A stretch of DNA of 64,000 bases from Bradyrhizobium sp. NDS-1 (GTDB lineage Bacteria; Pseudomonadota; Alphaproteobacteria; Rhizobiales; Xanthobacteraceae): the NCBI RefSeq assembly GCF_032918005.1, contig NZ_CP136628.1:1907501-1971500 (forward strand). The letters run 5' to 3'. Positions 53,218 through 62,590 of this stretch are shown piece by piece (position 1 is the stretch's first letter; the number at the start of each line of letters is the position of its first letter). The notes under the pieces are model-generated. The model did no database searches. It was given only the letters and a program-made list of their open reading frames with translations, and was not told the origin of the DNA. A program made the translations under genes and the position numbers.

Positions 53218-54474
53218 ATGAGCGCGGAGCCTTTACTCGCCCATGCGCCCTGGCTGACCGCAGGCGGGACCGCGCGCGTCCTGCAACTGCTCAACGCCGA
53301 CGGCGAGGAGGCGCGGGTGGTCGGCGGCGCGGTGCGCAACGCGCTGCTCGGTCTCGAGCCCGGCGACATCGACATCGCGACCACGGCGCGGCCGGAGGAG
53401 GTGATGCGGCGCGCCAAGGCAGCCGGCATCAAGAGCGTGCCGACCGGCATCGATCACGGCACCGTCACGCTGGTCATCGACAGCCATCCCTATGAAGTCA
53501 CGACGCTGCGCGAGGATACCGAGACTTTCGGCCGCAAGGCCAAGGTCGCGTTCGGCCGCGACTGGGTGAAGGATGCCGAGCGGCGCGACTTCACCATGAA
53601 CGGCTTGTCGGTCGATGCGGCAGGAATCGTCTACGATCATGTCGGCGGCATCGCGGATGCGAAAGCGCGCCGCGTGCGCTTCATCGGCGATCCCGATCAG
53701 CGCATCGCCGAGGATTACTTGCGCATCCTGCGCTTCTTCCGCATCCACGCCGCCTTCGGCGCGGGCGAGCCCGACCGCGAGGGCTATCTCGCCTGTATCC
53801 GGGGACGCGCGGGCCTCGCCAGCCTCTCGGCCGAGCGGATGCGGATGGAGATGCTGAAGCTGCTGGTGGCAGCAGGCGCATCCGCAGCCGCGCTGGCCAT
53901 GGCCGAGGGCGGATTGCTGCAAACGCTGACCGGCGGCGTCGTCTATACCGGGCCGCTGGCGACGATGATTGCGATCGAACGCGAGTTCGGCCTCACCGCG
54001 AGCACCACGCGCCGCCTCGCCGCGCTGACCGTCGCGGTGACCGAAGATGCCAAGCGCGTCGCCGCGCGCCTGCGGCTGTCCAATGCCGAGACCAAGGCGC
54101 TGGATTCGATGGGCCATCGCTGGTGGCGCTTCGCGACCAAGGACGAGGCCAATGCGCGGCGGCTGCTCTATCGGCTCGGCCCCGAGCGCTATCACGATCG
54201 CGTGTTGCTGGGATGGGCGCGGGCCGGCGGCGACGTCACGTCAACGCGCTGGCGCGCGCTCGCCGAGCTGCCGCAGCGCTGGACTGCGCCGAAATTTCCG
54301 CTGAAGGCCGCCGACTTCATCGCGCGCGGAATGGCGGAAGGACCCCGGCTCGGGCATGTGCTGACGCTCGCGGAGGACGCTTGGCTTGCGGCGGATTTTC
54401 CCCTAGATGATGCCGCACTCGCTGCCATCGCCGATCAAGCTGCGGCCCGCGTCAGCCGCGACGAGAGAACGTGA
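53218..54474 (+). CDS. cca: CCA tRNA nucleotidyltransferase
   Basis: A 418-residue class II nucleotidyltransferase that adds or repairs the 3' CCA end of tRNA. The N-terminal catalytic domain begins ARVVGGAVRNALLGLEPGDIDIATTA with metal-binding Asp50 and Asp52; TLREDTETFGRKAKVAFG and RRDFTMNGLSVDAAGIVYDHVGGIAD follow, then RIAEDYLRILRFFRIHAAFG for the RNA-binding part. Poly(A) polymerase is excluded by length and layout. ATG 53218 follows a GGGG-type site. It overlaps the TSUP gene by four bases. Confidence 0.92.
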   Translation: MSAEPLLAHAPWLTAGGTARVLQLLNADGEEARVVGGAVRNALLGLEPGDIDIATTARPEEVMRRAKAAGIKSVPTGIDHGTVTLVIDSHPYEVTTLREDTETFGRKAKVAFGRDWVKDAERRDFTMNGLSVDAAGIVYDHVGGIADAKARRVRFIGDPDQRIAEDYLRILRFFRIHAAFGAGEPDREGYLACIRGRAGLASLSAERMRMEMLKLLVAAGASAAALAMAEGGLLQTLTGGVVYTGPLATMIAIEREFGLTASTTRRLAALTVAVTEDAKRVAARLRLSNAETKALDSMGHRWWRFATKDEANARRLLYRLGPERYHDRVLLGWARAGGDVTSTRWRALAELPQRWTAPKFPLKAADFIARGMAEGPRLGHVLTLAEDAWLAADFPLDDAALAAIADQAAARVSRDERT

Positions 54475-55241
54475 CCATCGTCTCAGCCTTCGCCGACATC
54501 TCGATCTTTCAGCTCCTGCTGGTCGCGTTGATGGCGTTGTTTGCTTCGATCATCGGTGGTCTCGCCGGCTACGGCACCGGCGCCCTGATGCCGCTGGTGC
54601 TGGTACCCCTGGTCGGCGCCGAGCCGGTGGTGCCGATCATCGCGATCTCCGCGATGCTCACCAATTCGAGCCGTGCACTCGCCTATATCCGCTATGCCGA
54701 CCGACGCCGCGCGCTGATCGTGCTGGCCTGCGCGGCGCTGACGACCGCACTCGGCGCCTACGGCTATACGCGCCTCACCAACGCCGGCGCGGCTCTGGTG
54801 ATTGGTTCGATGCTGATCCTCAGCGTGCCGCTGCGCCGCGTGCTCCGCCGCCGTCAGGTGCGGATCGGCGACGGCGGTCTTGCCGCCGGCTCGGTCGGCT
54901 ACGGCGTGCTGGTCGGCGGCACCTCGGGCTCCGGCGTGATCCTGCTCTCGCTGCTGATGGCCGCCGGCCTCGAAGGCGCCGCCGTGATTGCGACCGATGC
55001 GATGATCTCGCTCGGCACCGGCCTCATCAAGATCTCGGTGTTCGGTCTCGCCGGCGCCGTCACCGCGCAAGTGCTCGCCTTCGCGCTGCTGATCGGCGCG
55101 ATCGCGATCCCCGGCGCGTTCCTCGCCAAGGCCTTCGTCGAGCGGATGCCGGTGCATATCCACACTGCGATCCTCGATGCCGCGGTGATCACCGGCGGGC
55201 TGGTGATGATCTCGGCGGCGGCGAGGCAGCTGATCGCGTAG
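54471..55241 (+). CDS. TSUP family (TauE/SafE) membrane transporter
   Basis: A 256-residue transporter with eight hydrophobic helices of the TSUP family. The first repeat carries LMALFASIIGGLAGYGTGALMPLVLVPLVG, and the second LAAGSVGYGVLVGGTSGSGVILLSLLM. Relatives export sulfite, sulfonates or other small anions; substrate unknown. It starts with GTG 54471 overlapping the cca stop (GTGA). Confidence 0.9.
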   Translation: MTIVSAFADISIFQLLLVALMALFASIIGGLAGYGTGALMPLVLVPLVGAEPVVPIIAISAMLTNSSRALAYIRYADRRRALIVLACAALTTALGAYGYTRLTNAGAALVIGSMLILSVPLRRVLRRRQVRIGDGGLAAGSVGYGVLVGGTSGSGVILLSLLMAAGLEGAAVIATDAMISLGTGLIKISVFGLAGAVTAQVLAFALLIGAIAIPGAFLAKAFVERMPVHIHTAILDAAVITGGLVMISAAARQLIA

Positions 55242-55251
55242 ACGACGCGGC

Positions 55252-55818
55252 TCAGCGCACAGTCGCATCCGGCGTCGCGTTTAACGGCGCTCCCCCGATT
55301 GATATCGGACCGCTCGGGGCCGCTGCGCGCGGTGGCTTCTTTTGCTTCGGGGCGACGCGCGCTGTCGCTGCTGGCGAAACGGGAGGCACTGAAGCCGATG
55401 GCATCGCGACACCGGGCGCGGTCAGCGGAGCCGGCGCGACCGATGACTGCGGGGCCGGGCTCTTCAGTGCGTCAATTTTCGAACTGAGGTTGGCAAGCTG
55501 ACTTACGATCGCCTTCAGCTGCTCTTGCTGGTCGGCGATGGCCCTGTCGACCGCTGCCAGGTCGTCGGCCGTTTTCTGTTGCGCGGCGAGCAAGTCGGTC
55601 ATGATCGCCTTGTCACCGGATCTGCTGTCGGCATCCCCATCCTCGCGTCCGGCGGACTGACTGAGCAATCCCGGATTCAGCCAGACGTAACCGGCCCCTG
55701 CGCCTGCCAGCGCCAAGACAACGGCCACGAAGAGAGCAAACGGCCATCGGCGACGAGGCGCGGGCACAAAAGGCGGCGGGTCCACAACTGGCCAACTCGG
55801 AGGCGATTCGATGCTCAT
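55252..55818 (-). CDS. Hypothetical membrane protein with coiled coil
   Basis: A 188-residue protein. A Pro-rich cytoplasmic N-terminus (SPPSWPVVDPPPFVPAPRRR) leads to one helix (WPFALFVAVVLALAGAGAGYVWL). The periplasmic part has a coiled coil (LLAAQQKTADDLAAVDRAIADQQEQLKAIVSQLANLSSKIDAL) and ends in an Ala/Pro-rich stretch. Layout suits a scaffold or periplasmic spacer. It lies downstream of opgH on the same strand, 111 bp away, and could belong to that operon. Confidence 0.82.
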   Translation of the reverse strand: MSIESPPSWPVVDPPPFVPAPRRRWPFALFVAVVLALAGAGAGYVWLNPGLLSQSAGREDGDADSRSGDKAIMTDLLAAQQKTADDLAAVDRAIADQQEQLKAIVSQLANLSSKIDALKSPAPQSSVAPAPLTAPGVAMPSASVPPVSPAATARVAPKQKKPPRAAAPSGPISIGGAPLNATPDATVR

Positions 55819-55929
55819 CCGAACGTCCTAGTCAGCCTTTTCGTCCAACGCAATTGGTGCGGCAGCGATCGGCAGCCGTGAGCAATGAACGCCCGCACCT
55901 GGCACCCGATAACGGCTTGACCGCAACGG

Positions 55930-58071
55930 CTACTCTCGCCTGCCCGGAGGCATTTCGAGGACGTGCTTGAGCAGCGTCGGATGGCCGAGAACGGCTTGCA
56001 ATTCCGAGCGGTCGAGCCAGGAAGCGGCATCCTCCAGGCTTTCGCATTGCTCGACCTTGGCGGTTGCGGTCGCAAGAGGCACGTCGACGGGAGCAAATCT
56101 GCGCGGGCTGGCAGGCGAGAGCGAGCCCAGATGCTCGACCAGCAATTCAGGGTCCCGGCCGAGCTGGTGTAGAGCCCCGGCCATTTCAGTGCGCTTTGAT
56201 GCGGCAAGCTCGTTCGCGCGCAGCACTACGGCAGGCGGGCTGTTGGTTTCCGGCGTGGCAAAGACCCCGGGCGTGCTCAGCCGCAAAGACGTCATGATCC
56301 CCAACGGGATCGAAAGCAGCAGTCCCAGCACCACCGGCGACATCCAGAGCAGCAGGGGCAAGGAGACTGCATAGGCGCATATCGACAGGGCGAGGCCGAA
56401 CAGTGTCGGTCCGGCGAGCTTTCGATGGACTTCGCCGCGGGCAGGCTGTCCATCGCCTCGGCGCTGCACTTGCCAGCCCGCGTCACGGCCGGCGAGAATT
56501 TCCACGACGGCCTTGGTCTGAAGGATCATCATGCAGGGGGCTAGCAATGCCGCCACGAACGTCTCGCAAACGACACCCACCAGAGCACGAAAGCTTCCTG
56601 CAAATCCGGCTCGCTCATCGCGATTGCTGATCATAACCAGATAGGCCAGCAGCTTCGGCAGGATCAGAAGCCCCATTGTCGCGGCAAAGACCCAGGCCGC
56701 AAGCACCGGATCCTGTTGCGGCCATGTCGGAAACAAACTGAAGCCCTTCGGAAAGTATTCGGGCCGGATGAAGTGCGCCTGCAGCGAGATGAGCAGACCG
56801 AGCAACAGGAACACAAGCCAGAGCGGCGCCGTCACGTAGGAGCCGATGCCGGTGAGCAGATGCAGCCTCGAGACCCAGTGTAGCCCGCGTGCCGGCAGGA
56901 CCGCGAGATGCTGCAGGTTTCCCTGGCACCAGCGACGGTCTCTCCCCGCAAAGTCCAGCAATGACGGCGGGACCTCTTCGAAGCTGCCGTGAATCGCCGG
57001 GACCATATAGATCCCCCAGCCGGCGCGGCGCATCAACGCGGCCTCGACAAAATCATGGCTGAGGATGTGTCCTCCGAAGGGTTTGCGACCGCGCAGTTCC
57101 GGCAGTCCGGCCTCCGCAGCGAAGGCCTGTATCCGGATGATGGCGTTGTGGCCCCAATAGTTGCTGTCGCCGCCGTGCCACCAGGCATTGCCCGCCGTGA
57201 TGAGCGGACCGTACATGCGTCCCGAAAATTGCTGCAGCCTGCTGAACAGCGTGCGCGCGTTGACGATGACGGGCTGCGTCTGGATCAGCGCGCAAGTGGG
57301 GTTGTGTTCCATCGCGTGGACGATACGAACGATCGTGTCAGCCTCCATGAGGCTGTCAGCGTCAAGGACGATCATGTGATCATAGGCCGCGCCGAACCTG
57401 GTGACCCAGTCCGCGATGTTTCCGGACTTCCGCGCGGTGTTGTCGGAGCGATGCCGGTAGTACAGCCGATCTCCGCCGCAGGCGCGGCGCAGCTGGATGA
57501 AGGCCATCTCTTCGCTGATCCAGATGTCCGGGTCAGTCGTATCGCTCAGCAAGAACCAGTCGAACTGTGGGCCATATCCGGTCGCTTCGACGGATTCATA
57601 CATTGCGCGCAGCCGGGCCATCACATGATGGGGGTCCTCGTTATAGGTCGGCAGCAGCATCGCGGTGCGCGTGGTGATGGGAGGCAGCGGGCCTGTCGTG
57701 TCGATCGGCAGGCTGACCTGCCCGCGCGTCAACAGCACGAAAAATCCGGCAAGCGCGGACATGAACGAGAACGCGACCCAGGCGAGCAGCACGAAGAACA
57801 GACCCAGCAGCAGCGCCTCGAGAAAGGTGACACCGCCAATTTTCACCACGTCGTACATGCCGTAGCCGCCTGCAAGCGTCAGCAAGGCGGTACCGGCAAA
57901 GATGAAGAGACGGCGAACCGTCAGGCTGGCCCTCGCCGGCGCTTGCGACTGCCCGACGCCGGTTGCGTTGTCCAGCCGGCACGGCAGCATCGTCAGCGGG
58001 CTTTCCTGCGGCAGAAACGGGCGGGCGGAGGCGCTTGGCAGCGCCGCCTGCGAGTGCTTCAGGGCGTCCAT
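55930..58071 (-). CDS. opgH: Glucans biosynthesis glucosyltransferase H
   Basis: A 713-residue inner-membrane glucosyltransferase that polymerises the beta-glucan backbone of osmoregulated periplasmic glucans. N-terminal helices near 60-130 precede the GT2 domain with TAMLLPTYNEDPHHVMARLRAM, FDWFLLSDTTDPD, DHMIVLDADSLMEADTIV and RDRRWCQGNLQHL (the Q-x-x-RW variant). Further helices follow up to about residue 610. The start is ATG 58071, overlapping opgG by 13 bp. Both are expressed from an exact EcfG-type promoter. Confidence 0.95.
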   Translation of the reverse strand: MDALKHSQAALPSASARPFLPQESPLTMLPCRLDNATGVGQSQAPARASLTVRRLFIFAGTALLTLAGGYGMYDVVKIGGVTFLEALLLGLFFVLLAWVAFSFMSALAGFFVLLTRGQVSLPIDTTGPLPPITTRTAMLLPTYNEDPHHVMARLRAMYESVEATGYGPQFDWFLLSDTTDPDIWISEEMAFIQLRRACGGDRLYYRHRSDNTARKSGNIADWVTRFGAAYDHMIVLDADSLMEADTIVRIVHAMEHNPTCALIQTQPVIVNARTLFSRLQQFSGRMYGPLITAGNAWWHGGDSNYWGHNAIIRIQAFAAEAGLPELRGRKPFGGHILSHDFVEAALMRRAGWGIYMVPAIHGSFEEVPPSLLDFAGRDRRWCQGNLQHLAVLPARGLHWVSRLHLLTGIGSYVTAPLWLVFLLLGLLISLQAHFIRPEYFPKGFSLFPTWPQQDPVLAAWVFAATMGLLILPKLLAYLVMISNRDERAGFAGSFRALVGVVCETFVAALLAPCMMILQTKAVVEILAGRDAGWQVQRRGDGQPARGEVHRKLAGPTLFGLALSICAYAVSLPLLLWMSPVVLGLLLSIPLGIMTSLRLSTPGVFATPETNSPPAVVLRANELAASKRTEMAGALHQLGRDPELLVEHLGSLSPASPRRFAPVDVPLATATAKVEQCESLEDAASWLDRSELQAVLGHPTLLKHVLEMPPGRRE

Positions 58072-59570
58072 CGATAGATCCAGACTTCAGAGACCGGCGC
58101 ATCGTTTTGCGCGAGGAAAGCGCGCAATTCGATCGACGCCTGCCCCTTGACCGCGCATTGGAAGCTCAAACGCCATCCGCCGGTCGCGGGATTAGGTTGC
58201 GTGACGATGTTGCTGATTTCAGCTTTTTCAGCGGTCACCATGCCTTTGATGGTCTTGGGATCGATGCTTTTGAGGCGGTCGCCCATCAGCTCCAGGACGA
58301 ACAGCTTGCTGTCATCGCCACGGCTGCCGATTCCCGTTCGCGTGAACCGCGCAAGTGCGTCGGCTTTCGGCGCGTCCGGTCCCCAGTGCAGTCGATAGGT
58401 AAAGATGTGCTCGCTCTTTGCCGCCAGGGGCTGCTTCGGCTGCCAGAGCGCGGCGATATTGTCGTGGACCTCTTCCTTGGTCGGGATCTCGATCAATTTC
58501 ACCGCCCCTTCGCCCCAATCGCCGATCGGCTCGAACCAGAGGCTTGGACGCGTCTCGAAACTGGATTCCAGATCCTGATAAGCGAGATAATTCCTCTCCC
58601 GCTGCATGAGGCCGAAGCCGCCAGGATTGACATCGGCAAAACTGCTGACCTGCAAATCGCGCGGATTGTTGAGCGGTCGCCAGAGCTGCTCGCCTCTGCC
58701 GTTGAAGATCGAAAGTCCATCCGAGTCGTGAACCGCGGGGCGGAAATCATCGAAGTCCTTCCGATCGTTCGGACCGAAGAAGAACATGCTGGTCATCGGC
58801 GCGAGCCCCGCGTGCTCGACGTCGACCCGCGGATAGAGGGCCATCTCGACGTCGAATACCGTGGTTTGGCCCGGCCGTATGGTGAAGCGGTAGCTGGCCG
58901 CCGCGCTCTTGCTGTCGAGCAGCGCATGGACCACCATCGAGGAGGCGTTCGGCGCCGGCTTCTCCAGCCAGAACGCCTTGAACACCGGAAACTCTTCGCC
59001 TTTGCTCTCGCCTGTATCGATCGCAAGCCCCCGCGCGGACAGGCCATAGGTCTGTCCTTTCGCAACGGCCCGGAAGTAGCTTGCGCCAAGGAATACGCAA
59101 AGTTCGTCGTAATAATCGGGTTTGTTGATCGGGGTATGGATACGGAAGCCGCCGAACCCGAGGTCCGCATCCGGCCATTGCCCGAGCCCTTCGCCGAACG
59201 AAAAGTCAGCGCGCCGATACAACACCGGCGTGACGCTTCTGTTCGCCACCTCAAAGATGTCGACCCTGTTCTTGTAGAAGAAGCCGCGGTGGAAGAACTG
59301 CACCTGGAACGGCAATTTTTCGTCACGCCACAGCGCCTTTTCGGGGGCGAACCGAATGGATCGGTATCGGTCGTAATCGAGATTCTTCAGTGGATCCGGA
59401 AGCTTCTCGTCCGGAGCCACAAATGGCTTGGTCGCAAGCGCCCGCGCCAGCTCGCGCACGGTGGATGGGCCGAAGGGCGCGGCGGCGCTGGTCTGAGCGT
59501 CTGCAGCCCGTGGCAGGATGGCTGCAGCTGAAACAGCAGCTGATGCGCGAAGAAGGTCTCGGCGGTTCAC
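58059..59570 (-). CDS. opgG: Periplasmic glucan biosynthesis protein, OpgG/OpgD type
   Basis: A 503-residue periplasmic protein needed for osmoregulated periplasmic glucan assembly. The signal peptide is of Tat type, VNRRDLLRASAAVSAAAILPRAADAQ; in E. coli the Tat-exported paralogue is OpgD, so OpgD is an alternative name. The mature part has the MdoG fold: PDPLKNLDYDRYRSIRF, QLWRPLNNPRDLQVSSF, and ERNYLAYQDLESSFETRPSLWFEPIGDWGEG. I use GTG 59570, preceded by AGGAGACGCGC. ATG 59633 lies upstream of the stress promoter at 59600-59624 and so cannot be the start of that transcript. Confidence 0.92.
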   Translation of the reverse strand: MNRRDLLRASAAVSAAAILPRAADAQTSAAAPFGPSTVRELARALATKPFVAPDEKLPDPLKNLDYDRYRSIRFAPEKALWRDEKLPFQVQFFHRGFFYKNRVDIFEVANRSVTPVLYRRADFSFGEGLGQWPDADLGFGGFRIHTPINKPDYYDELCVFLGASYFRAVAKGQTYGLSARGLAIDTGESKGEEFPVFKAFWLEKPAPNASSMVVHALLDSKSAAASYRFTIRPGQTTVFDVEMALYPRVDVEHAGLAPMTSMFFFGPNDRKDFDDFRPAVHDSDGLSIFNGRGEQLWRPLNNPRDLQVSSFADVNPGGFGLMQRERNYLAYQDLESSFETRPSLWFEPIGDWGEGAVKLIEIPTKEEVHDNIAALWQPKQPLAAKSEHIFTYRLHWGPDAPKADALARFTRTGIGSRGDDSKLFVLELMGDRLKSIDPKTIKGMVTAEKAEISNIVTQPNPATGGWRLSFQCAVKGQASIELRAFLAQNDAPVSEVWIYRWTP

Positions 59571-59599
59571 GCGCGTCTCCTGATTTTGGAACGGATGGA

Positions 59600-59624
59600 A
59601 ACGGCCGATGTTCCCGGGAGTTCC
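59600..59624 (-). promoter_or_regulatory. EcfG-type general stress promoter for opgGH, exact consensus
   Basis: On the minus strand GGAAC (59624-59620), 16 bases, then CGTT (59603-59600). The -10 element ends 29 bp before GTG 59570, the same distance as at the 63-residue gene (9557-9581). Two independent exact matches at the same spacing upstream of starts argue against chance. Confidence 0.72.
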
Positions 59625-59690
59625 ATTGGACATTCCAGGAGCTCAGCATCGCGCGTTATGGGCGCCGCAACGTCCGGATAACTGCCTGCG

Positions 59691-60335
59691 TCAGCGTGGG
59701 CACTCGGCGCCGCTATCGATCCAGGCCTGCACCAGTTCGCCCGCCGCCTGCTGGCTGCCCGGAGCCGGCTTGCGGCCTTCGCCGGGATTCCACCCCCACG
59801 CGACGAGATCATCCTTGGCGATGTGTTCCTGCAGCGCGGCGAGGTCACGACCGCCATTGAGCTGGACGTCCTTCAACTGGCGGCAGATCTCGCCCAACGA
59901 CTTGCCTTCCCACGCCATGGACAGTGGCGCGAAGCCCCATCGCGGATGACCGGGAATGCTTCGATAGGTGGCCGCTTCGTGAAGCGAGAAGTTCTTCCCG
60001 CCATGGCATCCGGAGCAATTGACCTCGAAATGCCCGGTCTCGGCACGCCATATCGGCGGTACATGCTCGTGGCTATCGTCACCCTGCAACGGATGATCGC
60101 CGGCCGGGTGGCAATTCATGCAACGCGGATTGGTGAGCACCTTGCCGATTTCTTCGAACAGCGCGCGCGAGCGATCCGCTTGATTTGAAATGGAGGAAAA
60201 AGCGGCGGCATTCCGAAGTGTTGTGGAAGCAGATGAGGGGTCTGCACCGCTCGGGCCAGAGCCAGTCATCGCTACGACGAAAGCGATCATCGCAAGGCTT
60301 CCGGCCCGAACCGCGAATTGAGGTGCGCGGATCAT
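59691..60335 (-). CDS. Diheme c-type cytochrome-like protein
   Basis: A 214-residue exported protein with two covalent heme sites: CMNCH at 72-76 and CSGCH at 107-111. The N-terminus has a hydrophobic export segment (GSLAMIAFVVAMTGSG). The stretch between the hemes is His-rich (HPAGDHPLQGDDSHEHVPP), offering distal ligands. The C-terminal half (LVAWGWNPGEGRKPAPGS, WIDSGAEC) resembles proteins labelled as isoquinoline 1-oxidoreductase subunit or related electron carriers. A periplasmic electron transfer role is likely; the partner is unknown. It is downstream of the YodC-like gene by 63 bp and may share its transcript. Confidence 0.85.
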   Translation of the reverse strand: MIRAPQFAVRAGSLAMIAFVVAMTGSGPSGADPSSASTTLRNAAAFSSISNQADRSRALFEEIGKVLTNPRCMNCHPAGDHPLQGDDSHEHVPPIWRAETGHFEVNCSGCHGGKNFSLHEAATYRSIPGHPRWGFAPLSMAWEGKSLGEICRQLKDVQLNGGRDLAALQEHIAKDDLVAWGWNPGEGRKPAPGSQQAAGELVQAWIDSGAECPR

Positions 60336-60398
60336 GACATCCTAATCGACGCCTTTGGGTTTGGTTCCCGCGCCGCCAGGATGAGGACCCGGCCGCGC

Positions 60399-60617
60399 CT
60401 ATTCCTCGTCTTCCTCGTCTTCCTCGTCTTCTTCATCCTCTTCATCCTCGTCCAACTCTTCCAGTTGTTCGAGCACGGCGAGCGGTAGGGTCTCGCGAAA
60501 CAAATCGCCTTCCACGCCCATCCAGAGACAGAGGACTTCGTCGCCCTTCACTTCGGCGACGGTGAGCGGCTGCCCGCCGGATTTCAGCATGACGATATCG
60601 CCGGCTTTCAGTTCCAT
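60399..60617 (-). CDS. YodC-like (DUF2158) protein with Asp/Glu tail
   Basis: A 72-residue protein. Residues 1-45 match the small beta-barrel DUF2158/YodC family: MELKAGDIVMLKSGGQPLTVAEV, then DEVLCLWMGVEGDLFRETLP. The last 20 residues are all Asp and Glu, encoded by a run of near-identical CTCGTCTTC-type units on the + strand. Such tails can mimic nucleic acid or arise by repeat slippage. Start ATG 60617 is preceded by AAAGGACC. Confidence 0.82.
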   Translation of the reverse strand: MELKAGDIVMLKSGGQPLTVAEVKGDEVLCLWMGVEGDLFRETLPLAVLEQLEELDEDEEDEEDEEDEEDEE

Positions 60618-60937
60618 GGATGGTCCTTTCAGGTTGATTGACTTGAGAAGCTAGCAAGCCGGCATGACACGCCGATCACGGGATGGGGACCCGCGAATGT
60701 GCCCGGCTGGCGTCAACTTCCGAAGCGTCTATGGCAGAGGTTCGAGTGGGGATCGCTCGATGGTCACCGAGGGCTGTTCCGTCCTGGGTGCGGCGATGAT
60801 GGCATCATGCGCCCGTTTTGCCCGACGGGTCAAATGATTTCGTAAAATCGGCAATTCGCTTTCGGCGTGACGTAAGCCGTTGTTATTGCAGCAGCCGTCT
60901 ACTGTGCATGGGGTTGTTTTTCGATATTTTGGTTTGG
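60618..60937. other. Gene-free stretch, 320 bp
   Basis: I find no gene here. It contains small palindromes (GATGATGGCATCATGC near 60797) and, from about 60820 to 60930, AT-rich sequence with GCCCGACGGGTCAAATGATTT that resembles an interspersed sequence common in Bradyrhizobium intergenic regions. An open frame on the minus strand (60729-61079) runs into the HAD gene in another frame and has no coding character. Confidence 0.45.
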
Positions 60938-61687
60938 TCAGGGCCGGTCCGGCACCAGCTCGGTCAGCGAGCGGATGATGCGGTCGGGTCTGACCGTCGA
61001 GCCTTCGGGCAGGCCGTCGCCATGCACGTCGATCCAGATCGAATAGATGCCGAGGCGCTGCGGCGTCACGACTTCCCATTCGAGATTGTCGCCGATCATC
61101 CAGGTGTCCGCGGGCGTGACCCCAAGCGCTTCCATCGCGTGCAGATAAGCGCGCTCCTCGGGCTTGCCGAAACCGTGCTCGCCCTCGATCTGGATGTGGT
61201 CGAAGCGGTGCGCCAGCTCGAAGCGCTCGACCTTGGCGCGCTGGGTGTCGGCGGCACCGTTGGTCACCAGCGCCAGCTTGATGCCGAGCGCCTTCAATTC
61301 GTCGATCGCTTCATGCGCGCCGGGGAAGACGAACATCTCCTCCTCGCGATAAGCCGTGAAGCGGTCGGCGAGGCGGATGGCGAGGTCGTCGGGGAGGGCG
61401 CGGTGGCCGGCTGCCGCGAGCGCGGCAAAGCCGCCCTTGACCGTGAGGTGCCGCGCCTCGGCGAGCTTCATCCGCCATGCGGCTTCCGCGTTCGCCCAGA
61501 AGTTTCGCGCGAAGGCGAGCACGGCGGTTGCGACCAGCGCTGGCGGCAGCGGCGCCAGCTCCTCGGCAAATTCGTTCGTGATCGTGTTCCAGGCGATCTC
61601 TGGCCGGCCATAGGCGGACAGGATGGTGTCGTCCATGTCGATCAGCATGGCGCGCGGCAACGGTTTCGAGATCGGCGTCGTCGTCAT
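60938..61687 (-). CDS. HAD superfamily hydrolase, YjjG/pyrimidine nucleotidase-like
   Basis: A 249-residue HAD phosphatase: [13 protein letters not shown] (nucleophile Asp17, acid Asp19), motif [19 protein letters not shown], Lys in [13 protein letters not shown] and motif [24 protein letters not shown]. The cap type fits the YjjG/REG-2 group, which dephosphorylates nucleotides. It overlaps hemF by four bases and ends the trmL-queE-hemF run. Confidence 0.9.
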   Translation of the reverse strand: MTTTPISKPLPRAMLIDMDDTILSAYGRPEIAWNTITNEFAEELAPLPPALVATAVLAFARNFWANAEAAWRMKLAEARHLTVKGGFAALAAAGHRALPDDLAIRLADRFTAYREEEMFVFPGAHEAIDELKALGIKLALVTNGAADTQRAKVERFELAHRFDHIQIEGEHGFGKPEERAYLHAMEALGVTPADTWMIGDNLEWEVVTPQRLGIYSIWIDVHGDGLPEGSTVRPDRIIRSLTELVPDRP

Positions 61688-62577
61688 GGCCACTTCACCT
61701 CCGGCGGCATGGATGACAGGATCGAGTCGACATTGCCGCCGGTCTTGAGCCCGAAGATGGTGCCGCGATCGTAGAGCAGGTTGAACTCGACATAGCGGCC
61801 CCGCCGGACCAATTGCTCCTCGCGGTCCGCGGCGGTCCAGGCGCTCGCGAAATTGCGCCTGACGATCTCGGGATAGATCTTCAGGAAGGCGCGGCCGACG
61901 TCCTGCGTGAAGGCGAGGTCGGCGTCCCAGTCGCCGCTGTCGTGCCAGTCGTAGAAGATGCCGCCGATGCCGCGCGCTTCCTTGCGGTGCGGCAGGTAGA
62001 AATACTCCTCGCACCATTTCCTGTACTTGTCGTAATCGGCAACGCCGTCGTGCTGGTTGCAGGCTTGCTTCATCGCGGCGTGGAAGGCGATGGTGTCGGC
62101 ATCTTCCTGCGTGCGCCGTCGGTCCAGCACCGGCGTGAGATCGGCGCCGCCGCCGAACCAGGCCTTGGTGGTGACGACGAAGCGGGTGTTCATGTGCACC
62201 GCGGGCACGTTCGGATTGCGCATATGCGCGATCAGGGAGATGCCGGAGGCCCAGAATTTTGGATCTTCCGCGGCGCCGGGGATCTGAGCCCGAAACTCGG
62301 GCGCGAACTCGCCATGTACGGTCGAGCAGTGCACGCCGACCTTCTCGAACAGCCGGCCGTGCATCATCGACATCACGCCGCCACCGCCGGCCGCGCCGGT
62401 ATGGTCGGTGCGTTGCCACGGCGTGCGCTTGAAGCGGCCTGCTTCGCCCGGATAGAGGCTCTGCGGGGCGTCGTCCTCGAGCCGCTCGAAGCTCGCGCAG
62501 ATGTCGTCGCGCAAGGCTTCGAACCAGGCGCGTGCGCGGGTTTTGCGGTCTTCGATCGTGGACATGTCCATCTGCAT
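61684..62577 (-). CDS. hemF: Oxygen-dependent coproporphyrinogen III oxidase
   Basis: A 297-residue HemF, which decarboxylates coproporphyrinogen III to protoporphyrinogen IX in heme synthesis using O2. The family core is readable: [78 protein letters not shown] and [25 protein letters not shown] motifs. Three in-frame ATGs (62577, 62571, 62565) compete; the first is used. It is 14 bp after queE. Confidence 0.95.
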   Translation of the reverse strand: MQMDMSTIEDRKTRARAWFEALRDDICASFERLEDDAPQSLYPGEAGRFKRTPWQRTDHTGAAGGGGVMSMMHGRLFEKVGVHCSTVHGEFAPEFRAQIPGAAEDPKFWASGISLIAHMRNPNVPAVHMNTRFVVTTKAWFGGGADLTPVLDRRRTQEDADTIAFHAAMKQACNQHDGVADYDKYRKWCEEYFYLPHRKEARGIGGIFYDWHDSGDWDADLAFTQDVGRAFLKIYPEIVRRNFASAWTAADREEQLVRRGRYVEFNLLYDRGTIFGLKTGGNVDSILSSMPPEVKWP

Positions 62578-62590
62578 TCCCGGTCGCGTC

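Noticed and set aside
60729..61079. Possible small gene on the minus strand in the 60.7 kb gap
   Set aside because: It overlaps the HAD gene in another frame, has no ribosome binding site, and most of it lies in repeat-like intergenic sequence.
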